The position numbers were made by a program, and so were the translations under genes. DNA of 64,000 bases, from assembly GCF_004361855.1 (NCBI RefSeq), contig NZ_SNWQ01000004.1, forward strand, positions 62,001 through 126,000, given 5' to 3'. The notes under the pieces were generated by a model, which was given only the letters and a program-made list of their open reading frames with translations, was not told the origin of the DNA and did not search any database. The stretch is from Kribbella caucasensis. Its GTDB lineage: Bacteria > Actinomycetota > Actinomycetes > Propionibacteriales > Kribbellaceae. Positions 25,186-33,951 of the stretch are shown here, in pieces (position 1 is the stretch's first letter; each line of letters begins with the position of its first letter).

Positions 25186-26691
25186 GTGACATCTGCTTCA
25201 CTCGTCCTCGACCCGGCCTTCACTGTCGCACCGGTCCGCCGCCGGACCTTCGGCACGTTCGTGGAGCACATGGGCCGTTGTGTCTACACCGGCATCTACG
25301 AACCCGGTCACGCAACCGCCGACGAGGACGGTTTCCGCAAGGACGTCCTGGAGCTGACCCGGGAACTGGGCGTGTCCCTGGTTCGCTACCCGGGCGGCAA
25401 CTTCGTCTCCGGTTACCGCTGGGAGGACGGGGTCGGACCGCAGGACCAGCGGCCGCGCCGGCTCGAACTCGCCTGGCACAGCATCGAGACGAACCAGTTC
25501 GGCCTGGACGAGTTCATCCGCTGGTGCGCGAAGGCCGGCGTAGAACCGATGATGGCGGTCAACCTCGGCACGCGTGGCGTCCAGGAGGCGCTCGACCTGC
25601 AGGAGTACTCGAACCACCCGAGCGGTACGGCGTGGTCCGACTTGCGCGTGCAGCATGGCGAGGAGTCGCCGTACGGGGTCAAGTTGTGGTGCCTGGGCAA
25701 CGAGATGGACGGGCCCTGGCAGATCGGGCACAAGACGGCCTCGGAGTACGGGCGGGTGGCCGCCGAGACGGCTCGGGCGATGCGGATGGTCGAGCCGGAT
25801 CTGGAACTGGTCGCGTGCGGCTCGTCCAGCTCGGCGATGCCGACGTTCGGGACGTGGGAGCGCGAGGTGCTCCGCGAGTGCTACGACCTGGTCGACCAGA
25901 TCTCGTGCCACGCGTACTACGGCAACGACGATGGTGACACGGCGTCGTTCCTGGCGTCGGCGGTGAACATGGACCGCTTCATCGACGCGGTGGTGGCGAG
26001 CGCGGACCACGTCGGGGCGGAGCTGAAGAGCAAGAAGCGGATCGACATCTCCTTCGACGAATGGAACGTCTGGTACGGCGACCGGTCCCGGCGTACGGAC
26101 GGGCCGGGCGACGCGTGGGAGGTGGCGCCGCGACGGATCGAGGACGAGTACAACCTGACCGATGCCGTTGTAGTGGGCAACCTGCTGATCTCGTTGCTCC
26201 GGCACAGCGACCGGGTGGCCGTGGCCTGTCTGGCGCAGCTGGCGAACGTGATCGCGCCGATCATGACCGAGCCGGACGGTCCGGCCTGGCGGCAGCCGAC
26301 GTTCCACCCGTTCGCGATCACCTCCCGGCTGGCGAGCGGCGACGTACTGCGGGTCGAGACGTCGTCCCCGTCGGTGGAGACAGCCAAGTACGGCGAGATC
26401 CCGGCCGTCGACGCGGTCGCTACGTATGACGCCGCTTCGGGCAAGCTGGCCGTCTTCCTGGTCAACCGCTCGGTGGACACGCCCGTCGAGGTGACCGTCG
26501 ACCTCACCCGCACAGGCGCTACCGAGGTCCTCGAGGCGCTGAGCATGTACGACGACGACGGCCTCGCTGTGAACTCGGCGACGCAGCCCGACCGCGTTGT
26601 CCCCAAGCCGAACGACTCGGTGCGGTTGGCTGACGGTCGGTTGACCGTGACCCTGCCCGCGATCTCCTGGACGGCTTTGAGCCTGTCCTGA
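25186..26691 (+). CDS. Alpha-L-arabinofuranosidase, GH51
   Basis: A 501-residue cytoplasmic retaining hydrolase that releases L-arabinose from imported arabino-oligosaccharides. The acid/base is E173 in WCLGNEMDGPW and the nucleophile is E292 in SFDEWNVWYGD. The C-terminal beta-domain is complete. No signal peptide is present, which fits action after import. The start is GTG at 25186 with CAGGAG at good spacing; the open frame further upstream overlaps the GH43 gene. The gene completes an extracellular-cut, import, intracellular-cut pathway. Confidence 0.94.
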   Translation: MTSASLVLDPAFTVAPVRRRTFGTFVEHMGRCVYTGIYEPGHATADEDGFRKDVLELTRELGVSLVRYPGGNFVSGYRWEDGVGPQDQRPRRLELAWHSIETNQFGLDEFIRWCAKAGVEPMMAVNLGTRGVQEALDLQEYSNHPSGTAWSDLRVQHGEESPYGVKLWCLGNEMDGPWQIGHKTASEYGRVAAETARAMRMVEPDLELVACGSSSSAMPTFGTWEREVLRECYDLVDQISCHAYYGNDDGDTASFLASAVNMDRFIDAVVASADHVGAELKSKKRIDISFDEWNVWYGDRSRRTDGPGDAWEVAPRRIEDEYNLTDAVVVGNLLISLLRHSDRVAVACLAQLANVIAPIMTEPDGPAWRQPTFHPFAITSRLASGDVLRVETSSPSVETAKYGEIPAVDAVATYDAASGKLAVFLVNRSVDTPVEVTVDLTRTGATEVLEALSMYDDDGLAVNSATQPDRVVPKPNDSVRLADGRLTVTLPAISWTALSLS

Positions 26692-26811
26692 CCATCGAAG
26701 CCCGGGCGGGGTACTGGAAAGTTCCCTGAGGATTCCTGTTGAGTGCCTTGCCCGGGCACCCGGTCGGCGGCGAGGCTGAAGGTGCTTCATTCGGCCGGCC
26801 GAGGAGATCCG

Positions 26812-28221
26812 ATGTACGACTACGACCTGTTGGTGATCGGCTCGGGTCCGGGCGGGCAGAAGGCGGCGATCGCCGGTGCCAAGCTCGGCCGGCGGGTCGC
26901 GGTGGTCGAGCGCGGCTCGATGATCGGCGGCGTCTGTGTCAACACCGGGACGATCCCGTCCAAGACCCTGCGCGAGGCCGTGCTCTACCTGACCGGTATG
27001 GCCCTGCGCGACCTGTACGGCGCGAGCTACCGGGTGAAATCCGATATCACCATCGCCGACCTGATGGCGCGCACCCAGCATGTGGTCGGCCGCGAGGTCG
27101 AGGTGGTCCGCGCCCAGTTGCTGCGCAACCACGTCGAGATCCTGCACGGCACCGGCACCTTCGTCGATGCGAACACGGTCCGGGTGACCGGCTCCGGCCG
27201 CGGCGAGACGAGCACCGTGACCGCGGAGAAGATCGTGATCGCCACCGGGACCAGGCCGGCCCGGCCGCCACAGGTCGAGTTCGACGACCGGTATGTGCTC
27301 GACTCCGACGCGATCCTGAAGCTGGAGAAGGTGCCGGGATCGATGGTCGTGGTCGGCGCCGGCGTGATCGGGATCGAGTACGCGTCGATGTTCGCCGCGC
27401 TCGGCACCCGGGTGACCGTGGTGGAGAAGCGCGACAGGATGCTGGAGTTCTGCGATCCCGAGGTGGTCGAGTCGCTGAAGTTCCACCTCCGCGACCAGGC
27501 GGTGACGTTCCGCTTCGGCGAGGAGGTCGAGCGGGTCGAGGTGTCCGACCGCGGCACCATCACCTCACTGGCCAGCGGCAAGCGGATCCCGGCCGAGATG
27601 GTGATGTACTCCGCCGGCCGGCAGGGCGTGACCGATGAGCTGAACCTGCCCGCCGCCGGTCTGGAGGCGGACCCGCGCGGCCGGATCAAGGTCGACGACC
27701 ACTACCGCACCCAGGTCGAGCACATCTACGCCGTCGGCGACGTGATCGGCTTCCCCGCGCTCGCCGCGAACAGCATGGACCAGGGGCGACTCGCGGCGTA
27801 CCACGCCTTCGGTGAACCCGCCCGCGAACTGGCCGGCCTGCAACCGATCGGCATCTACACCATCCCCGAGGTCTCGTACTGCGGCGCCACCGAGGACGAC
27901 CTCACCCGCTCCTCCGTGCCCTACGAGGTCGGCGTCTCCCGCTACCGCGAACTCGCCCGCGGCCAGATCCTCGGCGACACCTACGGCATGCTCAAGCTGC
28001 TCGTCTCCACCACCGACCGCACCCTGCTGGGCGTCCACGTCTTCGGCACCAACGCCACCGACCTCGTCCACATCGGCCAGGCGATCATGGGCTGCGGCGG
28101 CACCGTCGACTACCTGGTCGACACCGTCCTCAACTACCCCACCCTCTCCGAGGCCTACAAGGTCGCCGCCCTGGACGTCACCAACAAGATCAGAGCCCTA
28201 GAAGCCTTCGGAACCGACTGA
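26812..28221 (+). CDS. sthA: Si-specific NAD(P) transhydrogenase (soluble)
   Basis: A 469-residue FAD flavoprotein of the pyridine nucleotide-disulfide oxidoreductase family. Key marks are the FAD motif [10 protein letters not shown] and the NAD(P) motif [14 protein letters not shown]. The active-site segment is [11 protein letters not shown], where the second redox cysteine is Thr47 while Cys42 remains. Loss of the disulfide separates SthA from dihydrolipoamide dehydrogenase. It exchanges reducing equivalents between NADPH and NAD. GAGGAG precedes the ATG. The last 32 bp overlap a convergent acetyltransferase gene. Confidence 0.93.
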   Translation: MYDYDLLVIGSGPGGQKAAIAGAKLGRRVAVVERGSMIGGVCVNTGTIPSKTLREAVLYLTGMALRDLYGASYRVKSDITIADLMARTQHVVGREVEVVRAQLLRNHVEILHGTGTFVDANTVRVTGSGRGETSTVTAEKIVIATGTRPARPPQVEFDDRYVLDSDAILKLEKVPGSMVVVGAGVIGIEYASMFAALGTRVTVVEKRDRMLEFCDPEVVESLKFHLRDQAVTFRFGEEVERVEVSDRGTITSLASGKRIPAEMVMYSAGRQGVTDELNLPAAGLEADPRGRIKVDDHYRTQVEHIYAVGDVIGFPALAANSMDQGRLAAYHAFGEPARELAGLQPIGIYTIPEVSYCGATEDDLTRSSVPYEVGVSRYRELARGQILGDTYGMLKLLVSTTDRTLLGVHVFGTNATDLVHIGQAIMGCGGTVDYLVDTVLNYPTLSEAYKVAALDVTNKIRALEAFGTD

Positions 28222-28648
28222 TCTCCACCCCCGGAGCCACCTCAACCCGCCCCACTTCCTCAAACCCACGCCCCTCATACAACGCCACCGCCGGCGTGTT
28301 CTTAGTCCCCGTGGACACCAACGCAACCGCCCGAGGCTCAATCACATCCAACTCATCCAGCAATGCCCGCCCGTGCCCTTGCCGCGAGTACGCCGGATCC
28401 ACCACCAACCGCGTGATCTCCACCGTCTCGTCATCCGGCAACTCATACGCAACCGCGCCCACCAACACGTCCCCCACAAACCGCCCCAGCCAGCGTTCTT
28501 CGGACGCCATCAGCCCAGCAAGATCCTCTCGCATCGGCGGAATCCCATCGAACCCGATCAGCCCTGCCTCCACCGCATACGCCGCCCGTTGAACCCCCAA
28601 CAACCGCCCCGCAATCCCCACATCACTTGGCTCAATCACCCGAATCAC
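28190..28648 (-). CDS. GNAT-family acetyltransferase
   Basis: About 152 residues with the GNAT acetyl-CoA loop ([10 protein letters not shown]) and the C-terminal [12 protein letters not shown] motif. It would acetylate a small molecule or protein N-terminus; the substrate is unknown. The open frame runs to 28771, but that part is Gly/Arg-rich low-complexity sequence. The GTG at 28648, directly before the first family-like strand [10 protein letters not shown] and after a G-rich stretch, is preferred. The 3-prime end overlaps sthA. Confidence 0.75.
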   Translation of the reverse strand: MIRVIEPSDVGIAGRLLGVQRAAYAVEAGLIGFDGIPPMREDLAGLMASEERWLGRFVGDVLVGAVAYELPDDETVEITRLVVDPAYSRQGHGRALLDELDVIEPRAVALVSTGTKNTPAVALYEGRGFEEVGRVEVAPGVEISRFRRLLGL

Positions 28649-28800
28649 CCACCCAACCTGTCCACCCCCCCATCCACCCCGCGCCCCCATTTCCCGCACC
28701 GGCACAGCGGCCACGTCCCCACTCCGCCTCTCCCGCGTCGCACCCCGTCCAGCACCGCGATCCTTCGGCATCTCGCCCTCTTCGGCACCGCGCCCCTTCC

Positions 28801-28852
28801 GGGACCGTGAACACGCTGCAGCATGTCCAAGCCCACCACTTGTTGTTCAAGC
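28801..28852 (+). repeat. Palindromic repeat family, copy A (degenerate)
   Basis: This copy shares GGGACCGTGAACA, CTGCAGCATGT and CTTGTTGTTCAAGC blocks with copies at 28977-29032 and 30644-30699, but its stem is broken by substitutions. It lies in the 28649-29227 gap, where no convincing gene is seen. Confidence 0.65.
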
Positions 28853-28858
28853 CCTCCA

Positions 28859-28915
28859 TCCCCGCCGCCCCTCCGCCACCGCCGCCCCTCCGCCACCGCC
28901 GCCCCTCCGCCATCG
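28859..28915 (+). repeat. C-rich low-complexity tandem repeat
   Basis: Units of CGCCCCTCCGCCACCGC are repeated about three times between the palindromic copies A and B. There is no credible coding frame; the short Pro/Arg-rich frames here look like composition artefacts. Confidence 0.6.
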
Positions 28916-28976
28916 CGGCCACGTCGCCACGGCGCCCCTACGCGGCCGCGCCTCCTCCGGTCCTACGGAACCGTGA

Positions 28977-29032
28977 ACAAGAAACCGGGACCGTGAACAT
29001 GTTGCAGCGTGTTCACGGTCCCGGTTTGTTGT
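28977..29032 (+). repeat. Palindromic repeat family, copy B
   Basis: 23-nt arms (28977-28999 and 29010-29032) pair at 22 of 23 positions around a 10-nt loop. It is preceded by a partial tandem copy of the left arm. It differs from copy C by a paired change in the stem (A-T here, G-C there), which keeps the hairpin intact. Confidence 0.75.
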
Positions 29033-29227
29033 TCAAGCTCCCCGCAAGAACTCGCTCAGCTTCGTCGTCGACGACACCGCGCGAGCGCGCCCAGCACTTC
29101 GCGTTTGTGGCTTCGTCGCACCGTCCCGCGGACTCGCTTCCGTGGTGATGTCAAGACTGGCTGGTTGGCTCCGTCCTTCTCGTGACGGCGCCGGACGGCG
29201 GCGCGGATCGAGCGAGGGAGGCTGACG

Positions 29228-29905
29228 ATGAGCAAGGTAGTGCTGGATGTGTCGACATCGCTGGACGGGTTCACGGCCGGACCGAATGTCCACCAAGAGG
29301 AGCCCACGGGGAACGGCGGCGAACGGCTGCACAAGTGGTATGCAGGGAAGGGATCGGATGGTGAGGTCGACCTCGCAGTCGGGCGGGAGTCCGAGGGGAC
29401 GTTGGGGCCGGCCCCAGTCCACCGATTGACCGATCTGATCGACGGCGTCCGGGGCGCCGTGGCCGCGCAAACCGACTGGGCCGCCACGGCCCAGCTCGTC
29501 GCCGAGCAGTTGCGCACGCACCTCCCCGCACCGGACGTGCTCACCGCTGAGCAGCGCCTCGGCTCGCCCGACGACTACCGCGGCCACACCCTGTACGTCG
29601 AGCCGGACGGCTCGTTCTCGATCGTTGCCCTGGTCTGGCGGCCCGGGCAGATCACCCGGATCCACGACCACGTCACCTGGTGCGTGCTCGGCGTCATTCA
29701 GGGAGCCGAACACGAAGAACTCTTCGACGCCGACCTCAACATGATCGGCAGCAGCGACAACCACGTCGGCGAGGTCAGCGGATTCGCGCCGCCTGGCGGC
29801 ATCCACCGCGTGCGCAACAACACCGAGACAACGGCGATCTCGATCCACATCTACGGCACTGATATCACCCGTCTCGGCTCCAGCGCCCGCCGCTACTACG
29901 ACTGA
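29228..29905 (+). CDS. Chimeric protein: DHFR-like N-terminal fragment plus cysteine-dioxygenase-like cupin
   Basis: 225 residues. Residues 1-58 match the opening of actinobacterial RibD/DHFR-like proteins (VVLDVSTSLDGFTAGPN, GGERLHKWYAG) and then stop abruptly. From about residue 60 the protein is a complete cysteine-dioxygenase-type cupin with iron ligands in ITRIHDHVTW and a later His in GGIHRVRNN. AGGGAGG precedes the ATG. Either the gene is a true fusion or a truncated DHFR-like remnant now leads the cupin; an in-frame TTG at 29402 could start the cupin alone. The next gene is a full DHFR-like protein. Confidence 0.75.
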   Translation: MSKVVLDVSTSLDGFTAGPNVHQEEPTGNGGERLHKWYAGKGSDGEVDLAVGRESEGTLGPAPVHRLTDLIDGVRGAVAAQTDWAATAQLVAEQLRTHLPAPDVLTAEQRLGSPDDYRGHTLYVEPDGSFSIVALVWRPGQITRIHDHVTWCVLGVIQGAEHEELFDADLNMIGSSDNHVGEVSGFAPPGGIHRVRNNTETTAISIHIYGTDITRLGSSARRYYD

Positions 29906-29959
29906 CCCGATCAGGAACAGCAGGGGAAACCAACACCCCACTATCGAAGGAGCATCAAC

Positions 29960-30595
29960 ATGTCACTCGTCCGCGTCCACAACTTCTCCATCTCACTCGA
30001 CGGCTTCGGCGCTGGTGAGGGCCAGAGCAAAGACGCCCATTTCGGTCACGCCGGGGACAGACTGCACCAATGGTTGTTTGCCACTCGGTGGTGGCAGCAG
30101 ACCGGCGGCAGCGGCGGCGTCGACGACGCTTTCGCCCACGAGTGGGGTCCGGCGATCGGCGCCGAGATCATGGGGGCAGGGAAATTCGGCCACCCCGGAT
30201 GGCACGAGGACCCCGAGTGGAAGGGCGCCTGGGGTCCCAACCCGCCGTTCCACACACCGGTCTTTGTCCTCACCCATCAGCCGCGCCCGTCGATCGAGAT
30301 GGAGGGCGGCACGACATTCCACTTCATCGACGCCTCGCCCGCCGAGGCGCTCGAGACAGCCCGCGAGGCCGCCGGCGGCAAAGACGTACGTATCGGTGGC
30401 GGCGCCACCGTGATCCGCGAATTCCTGGCTGCCGGACTCATCGACCAGATGCATGCGGTGGTGGTCCCGATCCTGCTCGGCCGAGGGGTACGTCTCTGGG
30501 ACGGTCTCGAGGGCATCGAGAAGACCTACGCGATCGAGTCCGTCTCCTCGCCGAGTGGGGTCACTCATGTGACCTTCACCCGTGCGGGCGCCTGA
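29960..30595 (+). CDS. RibD/DHFR-fold family protein
   Basis: A 211-residue dihydrofolate-reductase-like protein of the RibD C-terminal family, with the opening VRVHNFSISLDGFGAG, a central MGAGKFGHPGW segment and the cofactor-side DVRIGGGATVIREFL. Such proteins are common in actinomycetes and few have known substrates; they are not the housekeeping DHFR. GAAGGAG precedes the ATG. It lies directly after the chimeric gene, whose N-terminus belongs to the same family. Confidence 0.85.
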   Translation: MSLVRVHNFSISLDGFGAGEGQSKDAHFGHAGDRLHQWLFATRWWQQTGGSGGVDDAFAHEWGPAIGAEIMGAGKFGHPGWHEDPEWKGAWGPNPPFHTPVFVLTHQPRPSIEMEGGTTFHFIDASPAEALETAREAAGGKDVRIGGGATVIREFLAAGLIDQMHAVVVPILLGRGVRLWDGLEGIEKTYAIESVSSPSGVTHVTFTRAGA

Positions 30596-30623
30596 CTCGC
30601 ACGTGCCGACCGTCGCGGATGGC

Positions 30624-30699
30624 ACAAGAAGCCGGGACCGTGAACAAGAAGCCGGGACCGTGAACATGCTGCAGCTTGTTCACGGTTCCGGCTTGTTGT
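30624..30699 (+). repeat. Palindromic repeat family, copy C
   Basis: 23-nt arms (30644-30666 and 30677-30699) pair at 21 Watson-Crick positions plus one G-U around a 10-nt loop. A second copy of the left arm lies 20 bp upstream. It ends eight bases before the first 38-bp direct repeat. The stem change relative to copy B is compensatory. Confidence 0.75.
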
Positions 30700-30706
30700 T
30701 CAAGCT

Positions 30707-30744
30707 CCTCCCGATCCTCCGGTTCAGAAGGGTTGGCGGGGGAG
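30707..30744 (+). repeat. 38-bp direct repeat, left copy
   Basis: Identical to 31607-31644, exactly 900 bp downstream. The other copy contains the last codons and the stop of allE, so this copy is a duplicated allE 3-prime end placed on the far side of the HNH gene. Confidence 0.85.
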
Positions 30745-30859
30745 GTTTGAGGTGGAAGGTTTCCACCACAAGCGCCACTCCGCCCCGGATTCGTACGCCG
30801 AGCAGACTCGGGGCGGATGCTGTCATCGTTTCGGGCGGCGTGGGGTGGAGGAGTTCTCG

Positions 30860-31606
30860 GTGTGGCCGGGTACCTTTCGCGTGGTGCGTCGACTCCTTGC
30901 GACTCTGCTCGTACTCGGTTCCGCGGTCTCCGGCTGCACCTTTCCCGCAGCTGGCGCGGATCCGGGGCGGTCGACGACCCCGCCTCGAACCACGCCCACC
31001 GGTAGGCCTTCCACAACGTCGCCGTCCGGCTCGGCCAAGCTGATGCTCACAGAGCTGGGCCGCGTCCGCGTCGTCGCGACTCGGCCCGATTTGCCCGGCT
31101 ACAAGCGGGATCAGTTCGGGCAGACCTGGAGCGACGACCACGCCGGCCCGGGCGGTCACAATGGCTGCGACACCCGCAACGATGTCCTCGCGGCCCAGCT
31201 GGCTGCGGTGCAGTACCGCAGCCGCTCCAGGTGCGTCGTGGTCGCCGGCATGCTCCCGACTGAGCCGTACACCGGTCGCCGGATCGAGTTCCGCAAGGCC
31301 GCGGCGGCCAAGGTGCAGATCGACCATGTCTACCCGCTCGCGCGGGCCTGGGACATGGGCGCGGCCGGCTGGCCGAAGGAGCGGCGCGTCGATTTCGCCA
31401 ACGACCAGGCGGCAAATCTGCTGGCCGTCGACGGGCCGGCGAACGCATCCAAGAACGACGACGGTCCCGGCGAGTGGATGCCGATCAACCGCGGCTACCG
31501 CTGCACCTACGTGCTGCGGTACCTGCAGGTCGCCCACAAGTACGCGCTGCCGATCACCGCAGCAGATCGCGATGCCGCGCACGCGATCACCCCATCCTGC
31601 TCCTAG
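30860..31606 (+). CDS. Secreted HNH/DUF1524-type nuclease, lipoprotein
   Basis: About 248 residues with a lipoprotein signal (RRLLATLLVLGSAVSGC), a Pro/Thr-rich linker and a DUF1524-like HNH domain. Catalytic-type motifs are IDHVYPLARAWDMGA and FANDQAANLLAV followed by NASKND. The family includes extracellular nucleases and the C-terminal nuclease of GmrSD systems; with this signal it acts outside the membrane. GGAGGAG precedes the GTG at 30860; GTG codons at 30881 and 30884 are alternatives. The gene ends exactly where the second 38-bp repeat begins, so it is the cargo of the 900-bp unit. Confidence 0.85.
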   Translation: MWPGTFRVVRRLLATLLVLGSAVSGCTFPAAGADPGRSTTPPRTTPTGRPSTTSPSGSAKLMLTELGRVRVVATRPDLPGYKRDQFGQTWSDDHAGPGGHNGCDTRNDVLAAQLAAVQYRSRSRCVVVAGMLPTEPYTGRRIEFRKAAAAKVQIDHVYPLARAWDMGAAGWPKERRVDFANDQAANLLAVDGPANASKNDDGPGEWMPINRGYRCTYVLRYLQVAHKYALPITAADRDAAHAITPSCS

Positions 31607-31644
31607 CCTCCCGATCCTCCGGTTCAGAAGGGTTGGCGGGGGAG
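31607..31644 (+). repeat. 38-bp direct repeat, right copy, overlapping the allE end
   Basis: A perfect copy of 30707-30744. It covers the final seven codons and stop of allE on the minus strand and abuts the stop of the HNH gene on the plus strand. Confidence 0.85.
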
Positions 31645-32457
31645 TTTGGGGTGGCGGTTTACGTCTTTGTAGAGGAGGTAGCGGAAGCGGGTCGGGCCGC
31701 CGGCGTAGCAGGCTTGGGGGCAGAACGCGCGGAGCCAGAGGAAGTCGCCCTCCTGTACCTCGACCCAATCCTTGTTCAGGAGGTAGACCGCCTTGCCTTC
31801 GAGTACGTAGAGGCCGTGTTCCATCACGTGGGTCTCCGGGAACGGGATCACGCCGCCGGGCTCGAAGGTGACGATGTTGACGTGCATGTCGTGGCGTACG
31901 TCCAGCGGATCGACGAATCGCTGCGTCTTCCAGCGGCCCTCGGTGTCCGGCATCTCCACACCTTCGACGTCGACCTCGTTGGTGACGAACGCATCAGGGA
32001 TGTCGATCCCCTCCACCCGCTCGTAGGCCTTGCGGATGAAGTGGAATCGGGAGACCTGCTCACTGGTGTTGCGCAGCGTCCAGTCGACAGCCGGTGGCAG
32101 GAACGCGTACCCGCCCGGCCCGAGTTCGTGCTTCTCGCCGGCGACGGTCAGGAGCACGTTGCCTTCGACAACGAACAGGACCGCCTCGGCGGCAGGATCC
32201 GTCTCGGGCTGGTCGCTACCGCCGCCTGGGGCGACCTCGACGATGTACTGGGAGAACGTTTCGGCGAAACCCGACAGCGGCCGGGCGATCACCCAGAGCC
32301 GGGTGTTCTCCCAGAACGGCAGTTGGCTGGTGACGATGTCGCGCATGGTGCCGCGCGGCAGTACGGCGTACGCCTCGGTGAAGACGGCACGGTCGGTCGT
32401 CAGCTCGGTCTGAGCGGGCAACCCGCCCGTCGGGGAGTAGTAGCGCGGCTGGTTCAT
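31624..32457 (-). CDS. allE: (S)-ureidoglycine aminohydrolase
   Basis: A 277-residue bicupin with a degenerate N-terminal cupin and a metal-binding C-terminal cupin (FPETHVMEHGLYVLEG, near residues 206-221). The family releases ammonia from (S)-ureidoglycine to give ureidoglycolate in allantoin breakdown. It is the last gene of the minus-strand allantoin/glyoxylate unit, after allantoinase. The C-terminus (KLPRQPF) lies in a 38-bp sequence that is duplicated 900 bp away. Length and motifs are normal. Confidence 0.93.
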   Translation of the reverse strand: MNQPRYYSPTGGLPAQTELTTDRAVFTEAYAVLPRGTMRDIVTSQLPFWENTRLWVIARPLSGFAETFSQYIVEVAPGGGSDQPETDPAAEAVLFVVEGNVLLTVAGEKHELGPGGYAFLPPAVDWTLRNTSEQVSRFHFIRKAYERVEGIDIPDAFVTNEVDVEGVEMPDTEGRWKTQRFVDPLDVRHDMHVNIVTFEPGGVIPFPETHVMEHGLYVLEGKAVYLLNKDWVEVQEGDFLWLRAFCPQACYAGGPTRFRYLLYKDVNRHPKLPRQPF

Positions 32458-32509
32458 CGTTCAGCTCCTCGGCTCGGCAGCCCACCCGGTGGGGAGTTGC
32501 GCGGCTCGG

Positions 32510-33871
32510 TCATTGTTCGTGTCCTCGGGTCAGCAGGTGGCCTCGGGGGGCGGCGTCGAGGTCGATGGGGTCGCCGCGTAGCCAGGTGCTGCGTACGACG
32601 CCGGCGAGTGCCCGCTCGGCGTACGGGGTGATGGGGTTCTTGTGGTGGAGGGCGTGTACGTCGACCAGGAACGTCTCGTCCGGCGCGAAGACGCAGAAGT
32701 CCGCGTCGGCTCCGACCTCGATCCGGCCCTTGTGCCGTAGTCCCGTCTGCGACGCGGGCGCCTGGCACATCCAGCGGGCGATGTCGACCAACGTGAAGCC
32801 ACGCTGGCGGGCCTGCGTCCACACCGCCGGGAGGCCGAGCTGGAGTGAGGCGATGCCGCCCCAGGCCTCGCCGAAGTCGCCGGTGTCCAGGCGTTTGAGG
32901 TCGATCGTCGAGGGTGAGTGGTCCGAGACGACCAGGTCGATCAGGCCGTCGCGCAGGCCGTTCCAGAGCAGCTCGCGGTTCTCGGCCTCGCGGATGGGCG
33001 GGCAGCACTTGAACTGCGTCGCGCCATCTGCAATCTCCTCGGCGCAGAACGTGAGGTAGTGCGGGCACGTCTCCGCGGTGATCTGGACGCCCTCGCGGCG
33101 GGCCTGCGCCAGCATCGGCAGGACATCGGAGCTGGACACGTGCAGGATGTGCACGCGGCAGCCGGTCCGGCGGGCGAGGTCGATCACCTCCGCGACAGCG
33201 GCGTTCTCCGCTTCGCGCGGCCGGGAGTGCAGGAAACCTGGGTAGCTCGCCCCGTGCGCAGACGGGGCACTGTCGATGCTGTGGGCATCCTCGGCATGCA
33301 CGATCAGCAACCCGCCGAACGAGGCGATCTCGCGCATCGCCGGCTCGACCTCGGCCGGATCCAGCGGCGGGAACTCGTCCACGCCCGAGTGCAGCAGGAA
33401 GCACTTGAACCCGAACACACCGGCCTCGTGCAGCGGTCGCAACTGCTGGACGTTGCCGGGAATCGCGCCGCCCCAGAAGCCGACGTCGACATACGCCTGG
33501 GATTCAGCGGTTTTCCGCTTCACTTCCAGCGCCGGTACGTCGCAGGTCGGTGGGATGCTGTTGAGCGGCATGTCGATGATCGTGGTGACGCCACCGGCTG
33601 CGGCGGCTCTGGTCGCGGAAGTGAAACCCTCCCAGTCGGTGCGCCCCGGATCGTTGACGTGGACGTGGGAGTCCACCAGGCCGGGCATCAGCACCTCGTC
33701 GTCGGAGAGGGCCAGCCGGTCCGCGGCGCCGGTGTCGGCCGCGGCCCAGAGCTCGGAGTCGTAGGGCTCGATGGCGACGATCCGGCCGGCCTTGACGCCG
33801 ACGACGCAGGCCAGCTCGCCCGCCGTACTCACGACCCGACGGGCCCGGATGACGAGGTCCAGCGCGGTCAT
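32510..33871 (-). CDS. allB: Allantoinase
   Basis: A 453-residue cyclic amidohydrolase that opens allantoin to allantoate. The binuclear metal site is visible: H69 and H71 in DSHVHVND, the carboxylated K156 in GFKCFLL, H192 in VHAEDAH, H244 in ILHVSSSD and D317 in VSDHSP. The ATG at 33871 has GAGAGGGG upstream; the frame stays open further but without family sequence. It lies between glycerate kinase and allE in the same direction, with 80 bp upstream that could hold a promoter. The next enzyme, allantoate amidohydrolase, is not in the window. Confidence 0.95.
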   Translation of the reverse strand: MTALDLVIRARRVVSTAGELACVVGVKAGRIVAIEPYDSELWAAADTGAADRLALSDDEVLMPGLVDSHVHVNDPGRTDWEGFTSATRAAAAGGVTTIIDMPLNSIPPTCDVPALEVKRKTAESQAYVDVGFWGGAIPGNVQQLRPLHEAGVFGFKCFLLHSGVDEFPPLDPAEVEPAMREIASFGGLLIVHAEDAHSIDSAPSAHGASYPGFLHSRPREAENAAVAEVIDLARRTGCRVHILHVSSSDVLPMLAQARREGVQITAETCPHYLTFCAEEIADGATQFKCCPPIREAENRELLWNGLRDGLIDLVVSDHSPSTIDLKRLDTGDFGEAWGGIASLQLGLPAVWTQARQRGFTLVDIARWMCQAPASQTGLRHKGRIEVGADADFCVFAPDETFLVDVHALHHKNPITPYAERALAGVVRSTWLRGDPIDLDAAPRGHLLTRGHEQ

Positions 33872-33951
33872 GCGATGCCCCTCTCGGTTGCGCTCATCGT
33901 AGGTCTCCCATTGGCCGACTGGCCGACAGAACACAGCAAACCCCCTCGAGC

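Noticed and set aside
26812..28221. Dihydrolipoamide dehydrogenase
   Set aside because: The second redox cysteine is replaced by Thr47 in [11 protein letters not shown], which is the SthA signature.
29960..30595. Housekeeping dihydrofolate reductase
   Set aside because: It has the RibD/DHFR-like actinobacterial pattern but not the folA active-site order.
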